Part shown: positions 43,931 to 52,700 of the stretch, one piece after another
Layout of the letters: every line of letters begins with the position of its first letter
Position numbering within the stretch: the first letter of the stretch is position 1
NCBI RefSeq assembly: GCF_008704535.1
Contig: NZ_CP023701.1
Location: 2,108,001 to 2,172,000, forward strand
DNA length: 64,000 nucleotides
Direction: 5' to 3'
Source: Streptomyces subrutilus
GTDB lineage: Bacteria > Actinomycetota > Actinomycetes > Streptomycetales > Streptomycetaceae
Made by a program: the position numbers and the translations under genes
The notes under the pieces: generated by a model
What the model was told of the DNA's origin: nothing
The model's input: the letters and a program-made list of their open reading frames with translations, nothing else
Databases searched by the model: none

Positions 43931-44033
43931 CCCGCGACGGTAGGCGGGGCGCGGTGCCCGGGTCTTGTACGTTCTTGCGCACCCGGCCGCCCCGGCCGCC
44001 GCCCCGCACCCGCACCCGCACCCCGGCGCCGCC

Positions 44034-44867
44034 CTATCCGGAGCGCTCCCTGCGGTACGCGCCCGGCGGCACCCCCACGATGCGGGTGAAGTGCCGGTTC
44101 AGGTGCGGCTGGTCGCTGAAGCCGACCGCGACGGCCGCCTCCGCCGGGGTGGTGCCCGCGTCCAGCAGCCGCCGGGCCCGGCGGACCCGGGCGTCGGTCA
44201 GCCAGGTGTGCGGGGGCATCCCGTACCGCGCCCGGAAGGCCCGCAGCAGGGCGAACGGGCTCGTCCCCAGCCCGGCGGCCAGCTGCTCCAGCGACGGCGG
44301 GTCGGCCATCCGCTCCTCCAGGACGGCCCGCGCGGCCGCCGCGTCCGCGGCTCCCGCGGCGTGGACCGTACGGGCCGGCAGCGGGCCCGCGTGCCGCTCC
44401 AGCATCCGCGCCACCGCGCCCCGCAGCAGGGTGTCGGCGGCCAGCGCGTTCCCGGCCTCGGCCGCCCGGTGCACCTCGGTGATCACCCGTGAGGCGTGCG
44501 GGTCGGTGACCAGGTCGGCGGTGAACCCGGGCGTCCCGCGCGGGGCGCCGAGCTCGGCGGCGACCTCGGTGATCAGCGCCCGGGACGGATAGAGGGTCGC
44601 GTACGCCCAGCCCTCGGGCACTCCGGCGCGGGCGCTGTGCGGGACCTCGGGGTTGATCAGGACCACGCTGCCCGGCCCGGCGCGCAGGGTGGTGCCGGGC
44701 AGCCCTATCTCCTCGACGCCCCGGGTGACGGCCGCGATCACGTACCCGTCGTGCGCGTGGCGCGGGAAGGCGTGGCGGACGTAGCGGGCGCGCAGCAGGT
44801 CCAGCCCGGGCAGCTCCGGGCAGCGCCAGTGCCGCGCCCATTCGCCGCGGCCTTCGTCCGTCCCCAT
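44034..44867 (-). CDS. AraC-family regulator
   Basis: A 277-residue regulator. The N-terminal cupin sensor (RYVRHAFPRHAHDGYVIAAVTRGVEEI) belongs to the AraC subgroup often next to AzlC/LysE exporters. The C-terminal double HTH is at about 185-270 (SLEQLAAGLGTSPFALLRAFRARYG, and EAAVAVGFSDQPHLNRHFTRIVG). It sits before azlCD and is divergent from lhr with only 80 bp between starts. The likely target is azlCD, with amino-acid excess as signal. Confidence 0.9.
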   Translation of the reverse strand: MGTDEGRGEWARHWRCPELPGLDLLRARYVRHAFPRHAHDGYVIAAVTRGVEEIGLPGTTLRAGPGSVVLINPEVPHSARAGVPEGWAYATLYPSRALITEVAAELGAPRGTPGFTADLVTDPHASRVITEVHRAAEAGNALAADTLLRGAVARMLERHAGPLPARTVHAAGAADAAAARAVLEERMADPPSLEQLAAGLGTSPFALLRAFRARYGMPPHTWLTDARVRRARRLLDAGTTPAEAAVAVGFSDQPHLNRHFTRIVGVPPGAYRRERSG

Positions 44868-44918
44868 CTCCCCATTCTGCGCCCCGCCGCGCGGAGGCGT
44901 TCCCGCAGGTCCGGGCGG

Positions 44919-44941
44919 TTGTCGGTGCCGGGGTGCACGAT
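44919..44941 (+). promoter_or_regulatory. RecA-NDp-like promoter of lhr
   Basis: TTGTCGGTG (44919-44927), 8 nt, CACGAT (44936-44941). This matches TTGTCRGTG-N8-TAnnnT except for the first base of the -10. The ATG is 6 nt after the -10, so the transcript would be leaderless. Confidence 0.6.
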
Positions 44942-44947
44942 GGGGGC

Positions 44948-47900
44948 ATGTCCGGCTCCGCGCTCGCCTCGTTCTCCCCCGCGACCTGCTCCTGGTTCAC
45001 GGGGGCCTTCCGTACGCCCACCGCCGCGCAGGAGGGTGCCTGGCGGGCGATCGGCCAGGGGTCGGACGTGCTCGTCGTGGCGCCCACCGGTTCCGGCAAG
45101 ACGCTGGCCGCCTTCCTCGCCGCCCTCGACCGGCTCGCGTCCATCCCGCCGCCGGCCGAGCCGAAGAAGCGCTGCCGCGTGCTGTACGTGTCGCCGCTGA
45201 AGGCACTGGCGGTGGACGTGGAGCGCAACCTGCGCAGCCCGCTCACCGGCATCCGGCAGGAGTCGGTCCGCCTCGGCCTGCCCGAGCCGGACATCCGGGT
45301 CGGCATCCGCTCCGGGGACACCCCGCCGGCCGAGCGGCGCGCGCTGGCCACCCGGCCCCCGGACATCCTGATCACCACGCCCGAATCGCTGTTCCTGATG
45401 CTGACCTCGGCGGCCCGGGACGCCCTCGCGGGCATCGAGACGGTGATCCTGGACGAGGTTCACGCCGTCGCCGGGACCAAGCGCGGGGCGCACCTGGCGC
45501 TGTCCCTGGAACGGCTGGACGAGCTGCTGCCCCGCCCGGCCCGCCGGATCGGCCTGTCGGCGACGGTCCGCCCGGTGGACGAGGTGGCCCGCTACCTGGC
45601 GCCGCGCGGCCGGGTGGAGATCGTCCAGCCGCCGTCCGCCAAGGAGTTCGACCTGTCGGTGGTCGTCCCGGTTCAGGACATGGGCGAGTTGGGCGGTTCG
45701 CCCGCCACGGAGGGGCGCGAGGGCGGCGACAAGCCGTCCATCTGGCCCCACGTCGAGGAGCGGATCGTGGACCTGGTCCAGTCCCACCGCTCGACGATCG
45801 TCTTCGCCAACTCCCGGCGCCTCGCCGAGCGGCTCTGCAACCGGCTCAACGAGATCGCGTACGAGCGGGCCGTGGGGGAGAAGCTCCCGGAGGGGGCGCC
45901 GCCGGCCGAGGTCATGGCCCAGTCGGGCGCCGCCCAGGGCGCCCCGCCGCTGCTGGCCCGCGCGCACCACGGCTCGGTGTCGAAGGAGCAGCGGGCCCTG
46001 GTGGAGGAGGACCTGAAGGCGGGCCGGCTGCCCGCCGTGGTCGCCACCTCCAGCCTGGAGCTGGGCATCGACATGGGCGCGGTGGACCTCGTCGTGCAGG
46101 TCGAGTCGCCGCCCTCGGTCGCCTCCGGGCTGCAGCGCGTCGGCCGGGCCGGGCACCAGGTCGGCGCGGTCTCCACCGGGGTCGTCTTCCCCAAGTACCG
46201 GGGCGACCTGGTGCAGGCCGCCGTGGTCACCGAGCGGATGCGCTCCGGCGCGATCGAGTCCCTGCGCGTTCCGGCCAACCCGCTGGACGTCCTGGCCCAG
46301 CAGCTGGTCGCGATGACCGCGATGGACACCTGGCAGCTGGACGACCTGCTGGCGCTGGTGCGCCGGGCCGCGCCCTTCGCCGGGCTGCCGGAGTCCGCGT
46401 TCACGGCGGTGCTGGACATGCTGGCGGGCCGCTACCCCTCGGACGCCTTCGCCGAGCTGCGCCCGCGCGTGGTCTGGGACCGGGTGGCCGGCACGATCAC
46501 GGGCCGGCCCGGCGCCCAGCGGCTCGCGGTCACCTCCGGCGGCACCATCCCGGACCGGGGGCTGTTCGGCGTCTTCCTGGCCGGTTCGGACCCCAAGAAG
46601 GGCGGCGGCCGGGTCGGCGAGCTCGACGAGGAGATGGTCTACGAGTCCCGGGTGGGCGACGTCTTCACCCTGGGCACCACCTCCTGGCGGATCGAGGACA
46701 TCACCCGCGACCGGGTGCTGGTCACCCCCGCTCCCGGGGTGCCGGGACGGCTGCCCTTCTGGAAGGGCGACCAGCTGGGCCGGCCGCTCGAACTGGGCCG
46801 CGCGGTCGGCGCGTTCCTGCGCGAGCTGGGCGGCCTGGGCGACGAGGCCGCCCGGCTGCGGCTGGCGGCCGCCGGCCTGGACGCCTGGGCCGCGGAGAAC
46901 GTCCTGGCGTACCTCGCCGAGCAGCGCGAGGCCTGCGGCCACGTCCCGGACGACCGGACCATCGTCGTGGAGCGCTTCCGCGACGAGCTCGGGGACTGGC
47001 GGGTCGTGGTCCACTCCCCCTTCGGCGCTCAGGTGCACGCCCCGTGGGCGCTGGCGCTGAGCGCCCGGCTCTCCGAGAAGTACGGCATGGACGCGCAGGT
47101 CATGCACGCCGACGACGGGATCGTGCTGCGCCTGCCCGACGCCGACCTGCTCTCCATGGACCTCCTGGACCACGATCCGGCGGGCGCGCCCGCCTTCGAG
47201 TTCGACGACGCGCAGGCACCGCTGGGCGCGGCGGACGTGACCTTCGAGCGGGGGGACGTCAACGGCATCGTCACCGACCAGGTCGGCGGCTCCGCCCTCT
47301 TCGCCTCCCGCTTCCGCGAGTGCGCGGCGCGCGCCCTGCTGCTGCCGCGCCGCAGCCCCGGCAAGCGCACCCCGCTGTGGCAGCAGCGCCAACGCGCCTC
47401 CCAACTGCTCCAGGTGGCCTCCGAGTTCGGTTCGTTCCCGATCGTGCTGGAGGCCGTGCGGGAATGCCTCCAGGACGTCTTCGACGTGCCCGGCCTGACC
47501 GAGCTGATGGGCGACATCGAGGCGCGCCGGGTCCGCCTCGTCGAGGTCACCACCCCGGAGCCGTCCCCCTTCGCCCGGTCCCTCCTCTTCGGCTACGTCG
47601 CCCAGTTCCTCTACGAGGGCGACTCCCCGCTGGCCGAGCGCCGGGCGGCCGCCCTCTCGCTGGACTCCCGGCTGCTGGCCGAGCTGCTCGGCCAGGCGGA
47701 GCTGCGCGAGCTCCTCGACGCCGGGGTCCTGGAGGAGCTGGAGCGGGAGCTGCAGTGGCTGACGGAGGACCGCCGCGCCAAGGACCCCGAGTCGGTGGCC
47801 GACCTGCTGCGGTTGCTGGGCCCGCTGACGGAGGCGGAGCTGGCCGGGCGCGGGGCCGAGCCGGGCTGGGCCGCCGAGCTCGGCGCGGCCCGCCGCGCGC

Positions 47901-49537
47901 TGCGGGTCCGGATCGCCGGGCGGGAGCACTGGGCGGCGATCGAGGACGCGGGCCGGCTGCGCGACGCCCTGGGCACGGCGCTGCCCGTGGGCGTCCCGGA
48001 GGCGTTCACGGAACCGGTGAAGGACCCGCTGGGCGACCTCCTCGCCCGGTACGCCCGCACCCACGGGCCGTTCACCTCGGCCGCGGCCGCCGCCCGCTTC
48101 GGCCTGGGGGCGGCGGTCACCGAGGGCGCGCTGCACCGGCTCGCGGCGGCCGGGCGGGTGGTCCAGGGCGAGTTCCATCCGGCGGGCATCGGCCAGGAGT
48201 GGTGCGACGCGACGGTCCTGCGCCGCCTGCGCCGACGCTCGCTGGCCGCGCTGCGCCAGGAGCTCGAACCGGTGCCGCCGGCCTCGCTGGCCACCTTCCT
48301 GCCGCAGTGGCAGCACCTGGGCGGGGCCCTGCGCGGCATCGACGGCCTGGCCCGGGCGGTCGAGCAGCTCCAGGGGGCTCCGGTCCCGGCCTCCGCCCTG
48401 GAGCGCCTGATCCTGCCCTCCCGGGTCGCGGGTTACTCCCCCGCGCTGCTGGACGAGCTGACGACCACCGGCGAGGTGCTGTGGGCGGGCGCCGGCGCGC
48501 TGCCGGGCAAGGACGGCTGGGTCGGGCTGTACCTGGCGGACGCGGCCCCGCTGCTCCTGCCGGCGCCGCACCCCCTGGAGCTGACCCCCTTGCACCAGGC
48601 GGTCCTCGACGCCCTCTCCGGCGGGTACGGGCTGTTCTTCCGCCAGATCACCGGCTCCGTCCGGGCCGCCCACCCGGAAGCCTCGGACCTGGCCCTGTCC
48701 GAGGCCCTGTGGGACCTGGCCTGGTCGGGCCGGCTGACCAACGACACCCTGGCCCCGCTGCGGTCCCTGCTCGGCTCGGGCCGTACGGCGGGCGCGACGG
48801 CCCACCGGGCCCGCCGTACGGTCCCCCGCGGGCGGTACGGAACCCTCGGCGCGACCGTGTCGCGCACGGGCCCGCCGACCGTGGCCGGCCGCTGGGCCCT
48901 GCTGCCGGACCGGGCCCCGGACCCGACCCACCGTGCGCACGCCCTCGCCCGCACCCTGCTGGACCGGCACGGTGTGGTGACCCGGGGGGCCGTCGCGGCG
49001 GAGGGGGTCGAGGGTGGCTTCAGCGCCGTCTACCGCGTCCTGTCGGCCTTCGAGGACAGCGGGCAGGCCCGCCGGGGGTACGTGGTGGAGGGGCTGGGCG
49101 CGGCCCAGTTCGCGATGGACGGCGCGGTGGACCGGCTGCGGGCGGCCGAGCGGACCCCGCCCCCGCTGGCGGCGGTGGTCCTGGCGGCGGCGGACCCGGC
49201 GAACGCGTACGGAGCCGCCCTGCCCTGGCCGGAGCCCCCGGCCGGCGCCACGCACAAGCCCGGCCGCAAGGCGGGCTCGCTGGTTGTCCTGGTCGACGGG
49301 GAGCTCACCCTGTACGTGGAGCGCGGCGGCAAGACCCTGCTGGCCTGGCCGCCCCCGGACGACCCCCGCCTGACCGCGGCCGTCGAGGCACTGACCCGCG
49401 CCTCCCGCTCCGGCACCCTCCCCGCGCTGACGGTGGAGCGCGTCAACGCGGCCGCCTCCCTCACCTCCCCGTACGCCCCGCCCCTGGAATCCACCGGCTT
49501 CCACGCCACCCCCCGAGGCCTGCGCCTACGCCCCTGA
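44948..49537 (+). CDS. lhr: Large helicase Lhr (DEAD/DEAH, DNA repair)
   Basis: ATP-dependent 3'-5' helicase of 1,529 residues. Walker A is APTGSGKT and the DEVH box is ILDEVHAVAGTKRG. Motif IV is IVFANSRRLAERLC, and motif VI is SGLQRVGRAGHQVGA. The winged-helix and Lhr-core follow to about 860, then the long C-terminal domain (ARYARTHGPFTSAAAAARFG...) that oligomerises in mycobacterial Lhr. ATG 44948 is chosen because of its distance from the -10. It is followed by nei2; in mycobacteria the homologues Rv3296 (lhr) and Rv3297 (nei) are also adjacent, which supports a shared repair role. Confidence 0.96.
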   Translation: MSGSALASFSPATCSWFTGAFRTPTAAQEGAWRAIGQGSDVLVVAPTGSGKTLAAFLAALDRLASIPPPAEPKKRCRVLYVSPLKALAVDVERNLRSPLTGIRQESVRLGLPEPDIRVGIRSGDTPPAERRALATRPPDILITTPESLFLMLTSAARDALAGIETVILDEVHAVAGTKRGAHLALSLERLDELLPRPARRIGLSATVRPVDEVARYLAPRGRVEIVQPPSAKEFDLSVVVPVQDMGELGGSPATEGREGGDKPSIWPHVEERIVDLVQSHRSTIVFANSRRLAERLCNRLNEIAYERAVGEKLPEGAPPAEVMAQSGAAQGAPPLLARAHHGSVSKEQRALVEEDLKAGRLPAVVATSSLELGIDMGAVDLVVQVESPPSVASGLQRVGRAGHQVGAVSTGVVFPKYRGDLVQAAVVTERMRSGAIESLRVPANPLDVLAQQLVAMTAMDTWQLDDLLALVRRAAPFAGLPESAFTAVLDMLAGRYPSDAFAELRPRVVWDRVAGTITGRPGAQRLAVTSGGTIPDRGLFGVFLAGSDPKKGGGRVGELDEEMVYESRVGDVFTLGTTSWRIEDITRDRVLVTPAPGVPGRLPFWKGDQLGRPLELGRAVGAFLRELGGLGDEAARLRLAAAGLDAWAAENVLAYLAEQREACGHVPDDRTIVVERFRDELGDWRVVVHSPFGAQVHAPWALALSARLSEKYGMDAQVMHADDGIVLRLPDADLLSMDLLDHDPAGAPAFEFDDAQAPLGAADVTFERGDVNGIVTDQVGGSALFASRFRECAARALLLPRRSPGKRTPLWQQRQRASQLLQVASEFGSFPIVLEAVRECLQDVFDVPGLTELMGDIEARRVRLVEVTTPEPSPFARSLLFGYVAQFLYEGDSPLAERRAAALSLDSRLLAELLGQAELRELLDAGVLEELERELQWLTEDRRAKDPESVADLLRLLGPLTEAELAGRGAEPGWAAELGAARRALRVRIAGREHWAAIEDAGRLRDALGTALPVGVPEAFTEPVKDPLGDLLARYARTHGPFTSAAAAARFGLGAAVTEGALHRLAAAGRVVQGEFHPAGIGQEWCDATVLRRLRRRSLAALRQELEPVPPASLATFLPQWQHLGGALRGIDGLARAVEQLQGAPVPASALERLILPSRVAGYSPALLDELTTTGEVLWAGAGALPGKDGWVGLYLADAAPLLLPAPHPLELTPLHQAVLDALSGGYGLFFRQITGSVRAAHPEASDLALSEALWDLAWSGRLTNDTLAPLRSLLGSGRTAGATAHRARRTVPRGRYGTLGATVSRTGPPTVAGRWALLPDRAPDPTHRAHALARTLLDRHGVVTRGAVAAEGVEGGFSAVYRVLSAFEDSGQARRGYVVEGLGAAQFAMDGAVDRLRAAERTPPPLAAVVLAAADPANAYGAALPWPEPPAGATHKPGRKAGSLVVLVDGELTLYVERGGKTLLAWPPPDDPRLTAAVEALTRASRSGTLPALTVERVNAAASLTSPYAPPLESTGFHATPRGLRLRP

Positions 49538-50077
49538 CCCCCACCCGGGCCCCACGCCCGACACCCACGGGGAGCCGAGGGCCCGGACCTCCCGGTACCG
49601 CTCCCGGCCCCCCGCAGTCGGCCCTGGGTGCCCGACGGCCCGGGGAGCCGGATGCTGGAGCCGGGACGCCCGGGCTCCGCCGGGTGGAGCCCGGGCGGAG
49701 CCGCAGCCCGGCCCCTTCCACACGTCCCCCACCCGGCGGAGCCCGGGCGGCGGTCTCGACACCCCTGACACCCCGAACCAGCTCCGGCCCCCAGCCCCAC
49801 GCCCATGGGCCCCACCCCGCCGCCGCACTCCGGCTCCCGGCGTCCCCCGGCCGGGCGGGAGCCCGGCGCTCCCGACACCCCGGACACCCCACCCGCGGCC
49901 GGCCCAGGCCCGCACGCCCCCACGCCGCGGCGCCCCTCTCGCCCAGCGTCGGCAGCGGCGCCCGCACCTCCTCGCCGCCGGGCCACCCGGCGCCCGGCCC
50001 GCACCGCCCCCCACCGCGCCCCGCCCGGCATCCACCGGCGGCCCCGTGCCAGCCGACGCGGCACCGACAATGGGGGC
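49538..50077. other. Gene-free GC-rich stretch between lhr and nei2
   Basis: This 540-bp stretch has long open frames in several phases, but none has a ribosome site or a recognisable protein. It is mostly C-rich on the plus strand. It holds two GGAGCCCGGGCGG copies (near 49686 and 49737) and two copies of gacacccc.gacacccc (near 49758 and 49877). The palindromic GCCCGGGC cores could form hairpins. It may contain the lhr terminator; no clear one with a U tract is seen. Confidence 0.5.
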
Positions 50078-50884
50078 ATGCCAGAAGGAGACAGCGTCCA
50101 CCGCGCGGCGGCCCGCCTTCACGCCGCCCTGGCGGGCCGGGTCCTCACCCGGAGCGACCTCCGCGTCCCCCGCTTCGCCACCGCCGACCTCACCGGCCGC
50201 ACCACCCTCGACGTCACGCCCCGGGGCAAGCACCTCCTGGCCCGGTTCGAGGGCGGCCTCACCCTCCACAGCCACCTCCGCATGGACGGGGCCTGGCACG
50301 TGTTCCCCGCGGGAGCGCCCTGGCACGGCGGCCCCGCCTACGAGATCCGCGCCGTCCTCGGCACCGCCGAGCACACCGCCGTCGGCTACCGGCTCCCCGT
50401 ACTGGAGCTGATCCGCACCGCCGAGGAGGACCGTGTCGTGGGCCACCTCGGCCCCGACCTCCTCGGCCCGGACTGGGACCCGGACCGGGCGGCGGAGAAC
50501 CTCCTCGCCGCCCCCGACCGCCCCCTCGGCGAGGCCCTGCTCGACCAGCGCAACCTCGCCGGGATCGGCAACATCTACAAGTCCGAGCTCTGCTTCCTGG
50601 CCCAGGTCACCCCCTGGACCCCGGTCGGCGCCCTCCCCGATCCGCCGGCCACGCTCCCGCGCCTCGCGTCCGCCGCCCGGCGGCTGCTCGCCGCGAACAT
50701 CGGCGACCGCCCCGGCGGCGGGCACCGCAACACCACCGGAATCCGCCGGCGCGGCCAGGAGCTCTTCGTGTACGGGCGGGCCCACCGCCCCTGCCTGCGC
50801 TGCGGCACCCCGGTCCGCGAAGCCGCGCAGGACGACCGCCCCACCTACTGGTGCCCCCGCTGCCAGAGCGGCCCGACCCCCTGA
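50078..50884 (+). CDS. nei2: Fpg/Nei-family DNA glycosylase (endonuclease VIII type)
   Basis: DNA glycosylase/AP lyase for oxidised bases, 268 residues. Pro1-Glu2 after Met removal (MPEGDSVHRAA) is the catalytic N-terminus, and the Nei-type GDS replaces the Fpg sequence. Lys in RGKHLLARFEGG and the helix-two-turn-helix (LLDQRNLAGIGNIYKSE) are kept. The zinc finger CLRCGTPV...YWCPRCQ closes the protein. ATG 50078 is 6 nt after GACAAT, which could be a -10, so this start may also be leaderless. Confidence 0.94.
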   Translation: MPEGDSVHRAAARLHAALAGRVLTRSDLRVPRFATADLTGRTTLDVTPRGKHLLARFEGGLTLHSHLRMDGAWHVFPAGAPWHGGPAYEIRAVLGTAEHTAVGYRLPVLELIRTAEEDRVVGHLGPDLLGPDWDPDRAAENLLAAPDRPLGEALLDQRNLAGIGNIYKSELCFLAQVTPWTPVGALPDPPATLPRLASAARRLLAANIGDRPGGGHRNTTGIRRRGQELFVYGRAHRPCLRCGTPVREAAQDDRPTYWCPRCQSGPTP

Positions 50885-50926
50885 CCCGTCCCACCGGCGC
50901 CGGCCTCCTCGGGGACGACAACACAG

Positions 50927-50956
50927 TTGACGCACCGTCAGATACGGTCGTACGGT
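50927..50956 (+). promoter_or_regulatory. Promoter and TGAC-N5-GTCA operator of the SDR gene
   Basis: TTGACG (50927-50932), an 18-bp spacer and TACGGT (50951-50956), with the ATG 6 nt later, so probably leaderless. TGACGCACCGTCA (50928-50940) is an inverted repeat overlapping the -35, and TACGGTCG-TACGGTCC is a direct repeat over the -10. Both look like repressor contacts. Confidence 0.65.
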
Positions 50957-50962
50957 CCCGGC

Positions 50963-51784
50963 ATGCCCACACCCATACCCACGCCCGGCGGCACACGAGC
51001 ACCCGCACACGCCCCGTACGACCTCACCGGCCGCACCGCCCTGATCACCGGCGCCGCCAGCGGCATCGGCCGCGCCACCGCCGTCCTCCTCGCCGGAGCC
51101 GGCGCGCACGTGCACTGCGCCGACCTCGACCCCGACGGCCTGGCCGAGACCGCGGCCCTCGCGGCCGAGGCGGCCGGAGCCGGCTCCGGCACGGGCGCCG
51201 CCACCGTCCACCCCCTCGACGTCACCGACCGCGCCGCCCTGCGCGCCGCGGTCGCCGCCGCGGGCCCCCTCGACATCGCGGCGGCCATCGCCGGGATCAT
51301 GCACACCAGCAGCGTCCTGGAGACCTCGGACGAGGACCTCGACCGGGTCCTCGACGTGAACTTCAAGGGGGTCCTGCGCACCTGCCAGGAAGCGGCCCGC
51401 TCCATGATCGCGGCCGGCCGGCCCGGCTCCATCGTCACGATGGCCTCCGGCGCCGTCGACGCCGCCCGGGCCGGCCTGCTCTGCTACAGCGCGTCCAAGG
51501 CGGCCGTCGTCCAGCTCACCCGGACCCTCGCCACCGAAGCCGGCCCGCACGGGATCCGCGTCAACGCCGTCGCGCCCGGATGGATCCGCACCCCGATGAC
51601 CGGCCGCCACGGCGCCGACGTCCAGCAGCGGACCGAGGCCGCGATGGTCCGGATGGCGCCGCTGGGCCGGGTGGGCGAGCCCGAGGACATCGCCCGGGCC
51701 GTGCTCTACCTGGCCTCGGACGCCTCGTCCTTCATGACGGGCCAGATCCTTCGCCCGAACGGTGGAGTGTCGATGCCCTGGTGA
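50963..51784 (+). CDS. Short-chain dehydrogenase/reductase
   Basis: Classical SDR of 273 residues: the NAD(P) fold TGAASGIGRATAVLLAGAG, the acidic residue in CADLDPDGLAE that favours NAD, NFKGVLRTCQEAARS, and the catalytic Ser in VTMASGAVDAA with Tyr-x3-Lys in YSASKAAVV. The end GQILRPNGGVSMPW is typical. The first ~18 residues are a Pro/Thr tail. The substrate is not evident. Its 3' end overlaps the convergent small membrane protein gene by 53 bp. Confidence 0.93.
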   Translation: MPTPIPTPGGTRAPAHAPYDLTGRTALITGAASGIGRATAVLLAGAGAHVHCADLDPDGLAETAALAAEAAGAGSGTGAATVHPLDVTDRAALRAAVAAAGPLDIAAAIAGIMHTSSVLETSDEDLDRVLDVNFKGVLRTCQEAARSMIAAGRPGSIVTMASGAVDAARAGLLCYSASKAAVVQLTRTLATEAGPHGIRVNAVAPGWIRTPMTGRHGADVQQRTEAAMVRMAPLGRVGEPEDIARAVLYLASDASSFMTGQILRPNGGVSMPW

Positions 51785-52070
51785 CCGCGCGGCCCGCCTC
51801 CCCGGCCGGCCCCGGATCCCCGCCGTCGACCCCGTCCCCGGCCCCGCGGCCCGGCGCCGCCCCGCGCCGCCCGCGCAGCGGCCCCCGTACGCAGTGCACC
51901 GGCAGCAGCCCCAGGGTCCACCCGCCCACGACCACGGCTCCCTCCACGGGCCCCGACTCCTCGGGCGCCAGCGCCAGCCGCAGCGCGGCCCACCACCACA
52001 GCACGCCGGCACCCACCGCCAGCGCGACGACCAGCGCGAGGGGTATGTGCAGCAACCGCGAACTCCGCAC
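51732..52070 (-). CDS. Small hypothetical membrane protein
   Basis: A 112-residue protein starting at GTG 52070 with an excellent GGGAGG ribosome site 5 nt upstream. One strong hydrophobic stretch (LLHIPLALVVALAVGAGVLW) is followed by a weaker one (GAVVVGGWTLGLLPV), then a Gly/Arg-rich tail. I do not recognise the family. The tail overlaps the SDR gene on the other strand. The frame was chosen by the ribosome site and the hydrophobic segment. Confidence 0.65.
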   Translation of the reverse strand: MRSSRLLHIPLALVVALAVGAGVLWWWAALRLALAPEESGPVEGAVVVGGWTLGLLPVHCVRGPLRGRRGAAPGRGAGDGVDGGDPGPAGEAGRAVTRASTLHRSGEGSGPS

Positions 52071-52213
52071 GGCTGCCTCCCAGCGGCCGGGACCCGGACG
52101 GCCCCATCCTCCCGCACCCCCCGCCCACCCGCACCCAGAACGGCACGGAGCCCCGGCCGGTGCTCTGGGCACCGGCCGGGGCTCCGGCCACACTCATACG
52201 CTCACGTGCACGC

Positions 52214-52591
52214 TCACGCGGCTACGACATTCACCGCTTCCGCAGGCGCCTTGATGGTCACCCGCTCCGGGCCCGCGACCGAAGCCATGGAGACCGAATT
52301 GAGCATCGGGCGGACCGGCACGCCGACCGGCTCACCGGCCGCGGCCGACTGTGCCAGCTCGGCCAGCGACAGTTCGTCGCTGACTTCGCGCATCAGCTCG
52401 GACATCCGTACGTCCAACGCGTCGCAGATCGCGGAGAGCAGCTCGGAGGATGCCTCCTTCTGCCCCCGCTCCACCTCGGAGAGATAGCCGAGCGAAACTC
52501 GGGCCGACGAGGAGACTTCGCGCAGAGTACGGCCCTGGCGCTGGCGCTGCCGACGCAGCACGTCACCCAGCAGGCGACGGAGCAGAATCAT
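52214..52591 (-). CDS. clgR: ClgR-type regulator of Clp/Lon protease genes
   Basis: XRE-family HTH regulator of 125 residues. The HTH is at about 15-70 ([27 protein letters not shown]), almost identical to known actinobacterial ClgR. The C-terminus ends VVAA; in S. lividans the C-terminal alanines of ClgR make it a ClpP1P2 substrate. AGGAGGGAG precedes the ATG. It activates clp and lon genes in related species. It lies just downstream of the cinA stop, with 109 bp between. Confidence 0.92.
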   Translation of the reverse strand: MILLRRLLGDVLRRQRQRQGRTLREVSSSARVSLGYLSEVERGQKEASSELLSAICDALDVRMSELMREVSDELSLAELAQSAAAGEPVGVPVRPMLNSVSMASVAGPERVTIKAPAEAVNVVAA

Positions 52592-52700
52592 CGGTGGCTC
52601 CCTCCTCTGACCGTGTAGCCGCATCCTTCACGCCCCACCGTACCGCCTCGCGCCGCGGCCGTGCGGGGAGCGATGTCGTGTTCACTCAGGGCTGCAAACA

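Noticed and set aside
46000-52254. Very long alternative-frame ORFs over lhr and nei2, on both strands
   Set aside because: They are Pro/Arg/Gly-rich shadows with no domains; Lhr and Nei motifs define the true frame.
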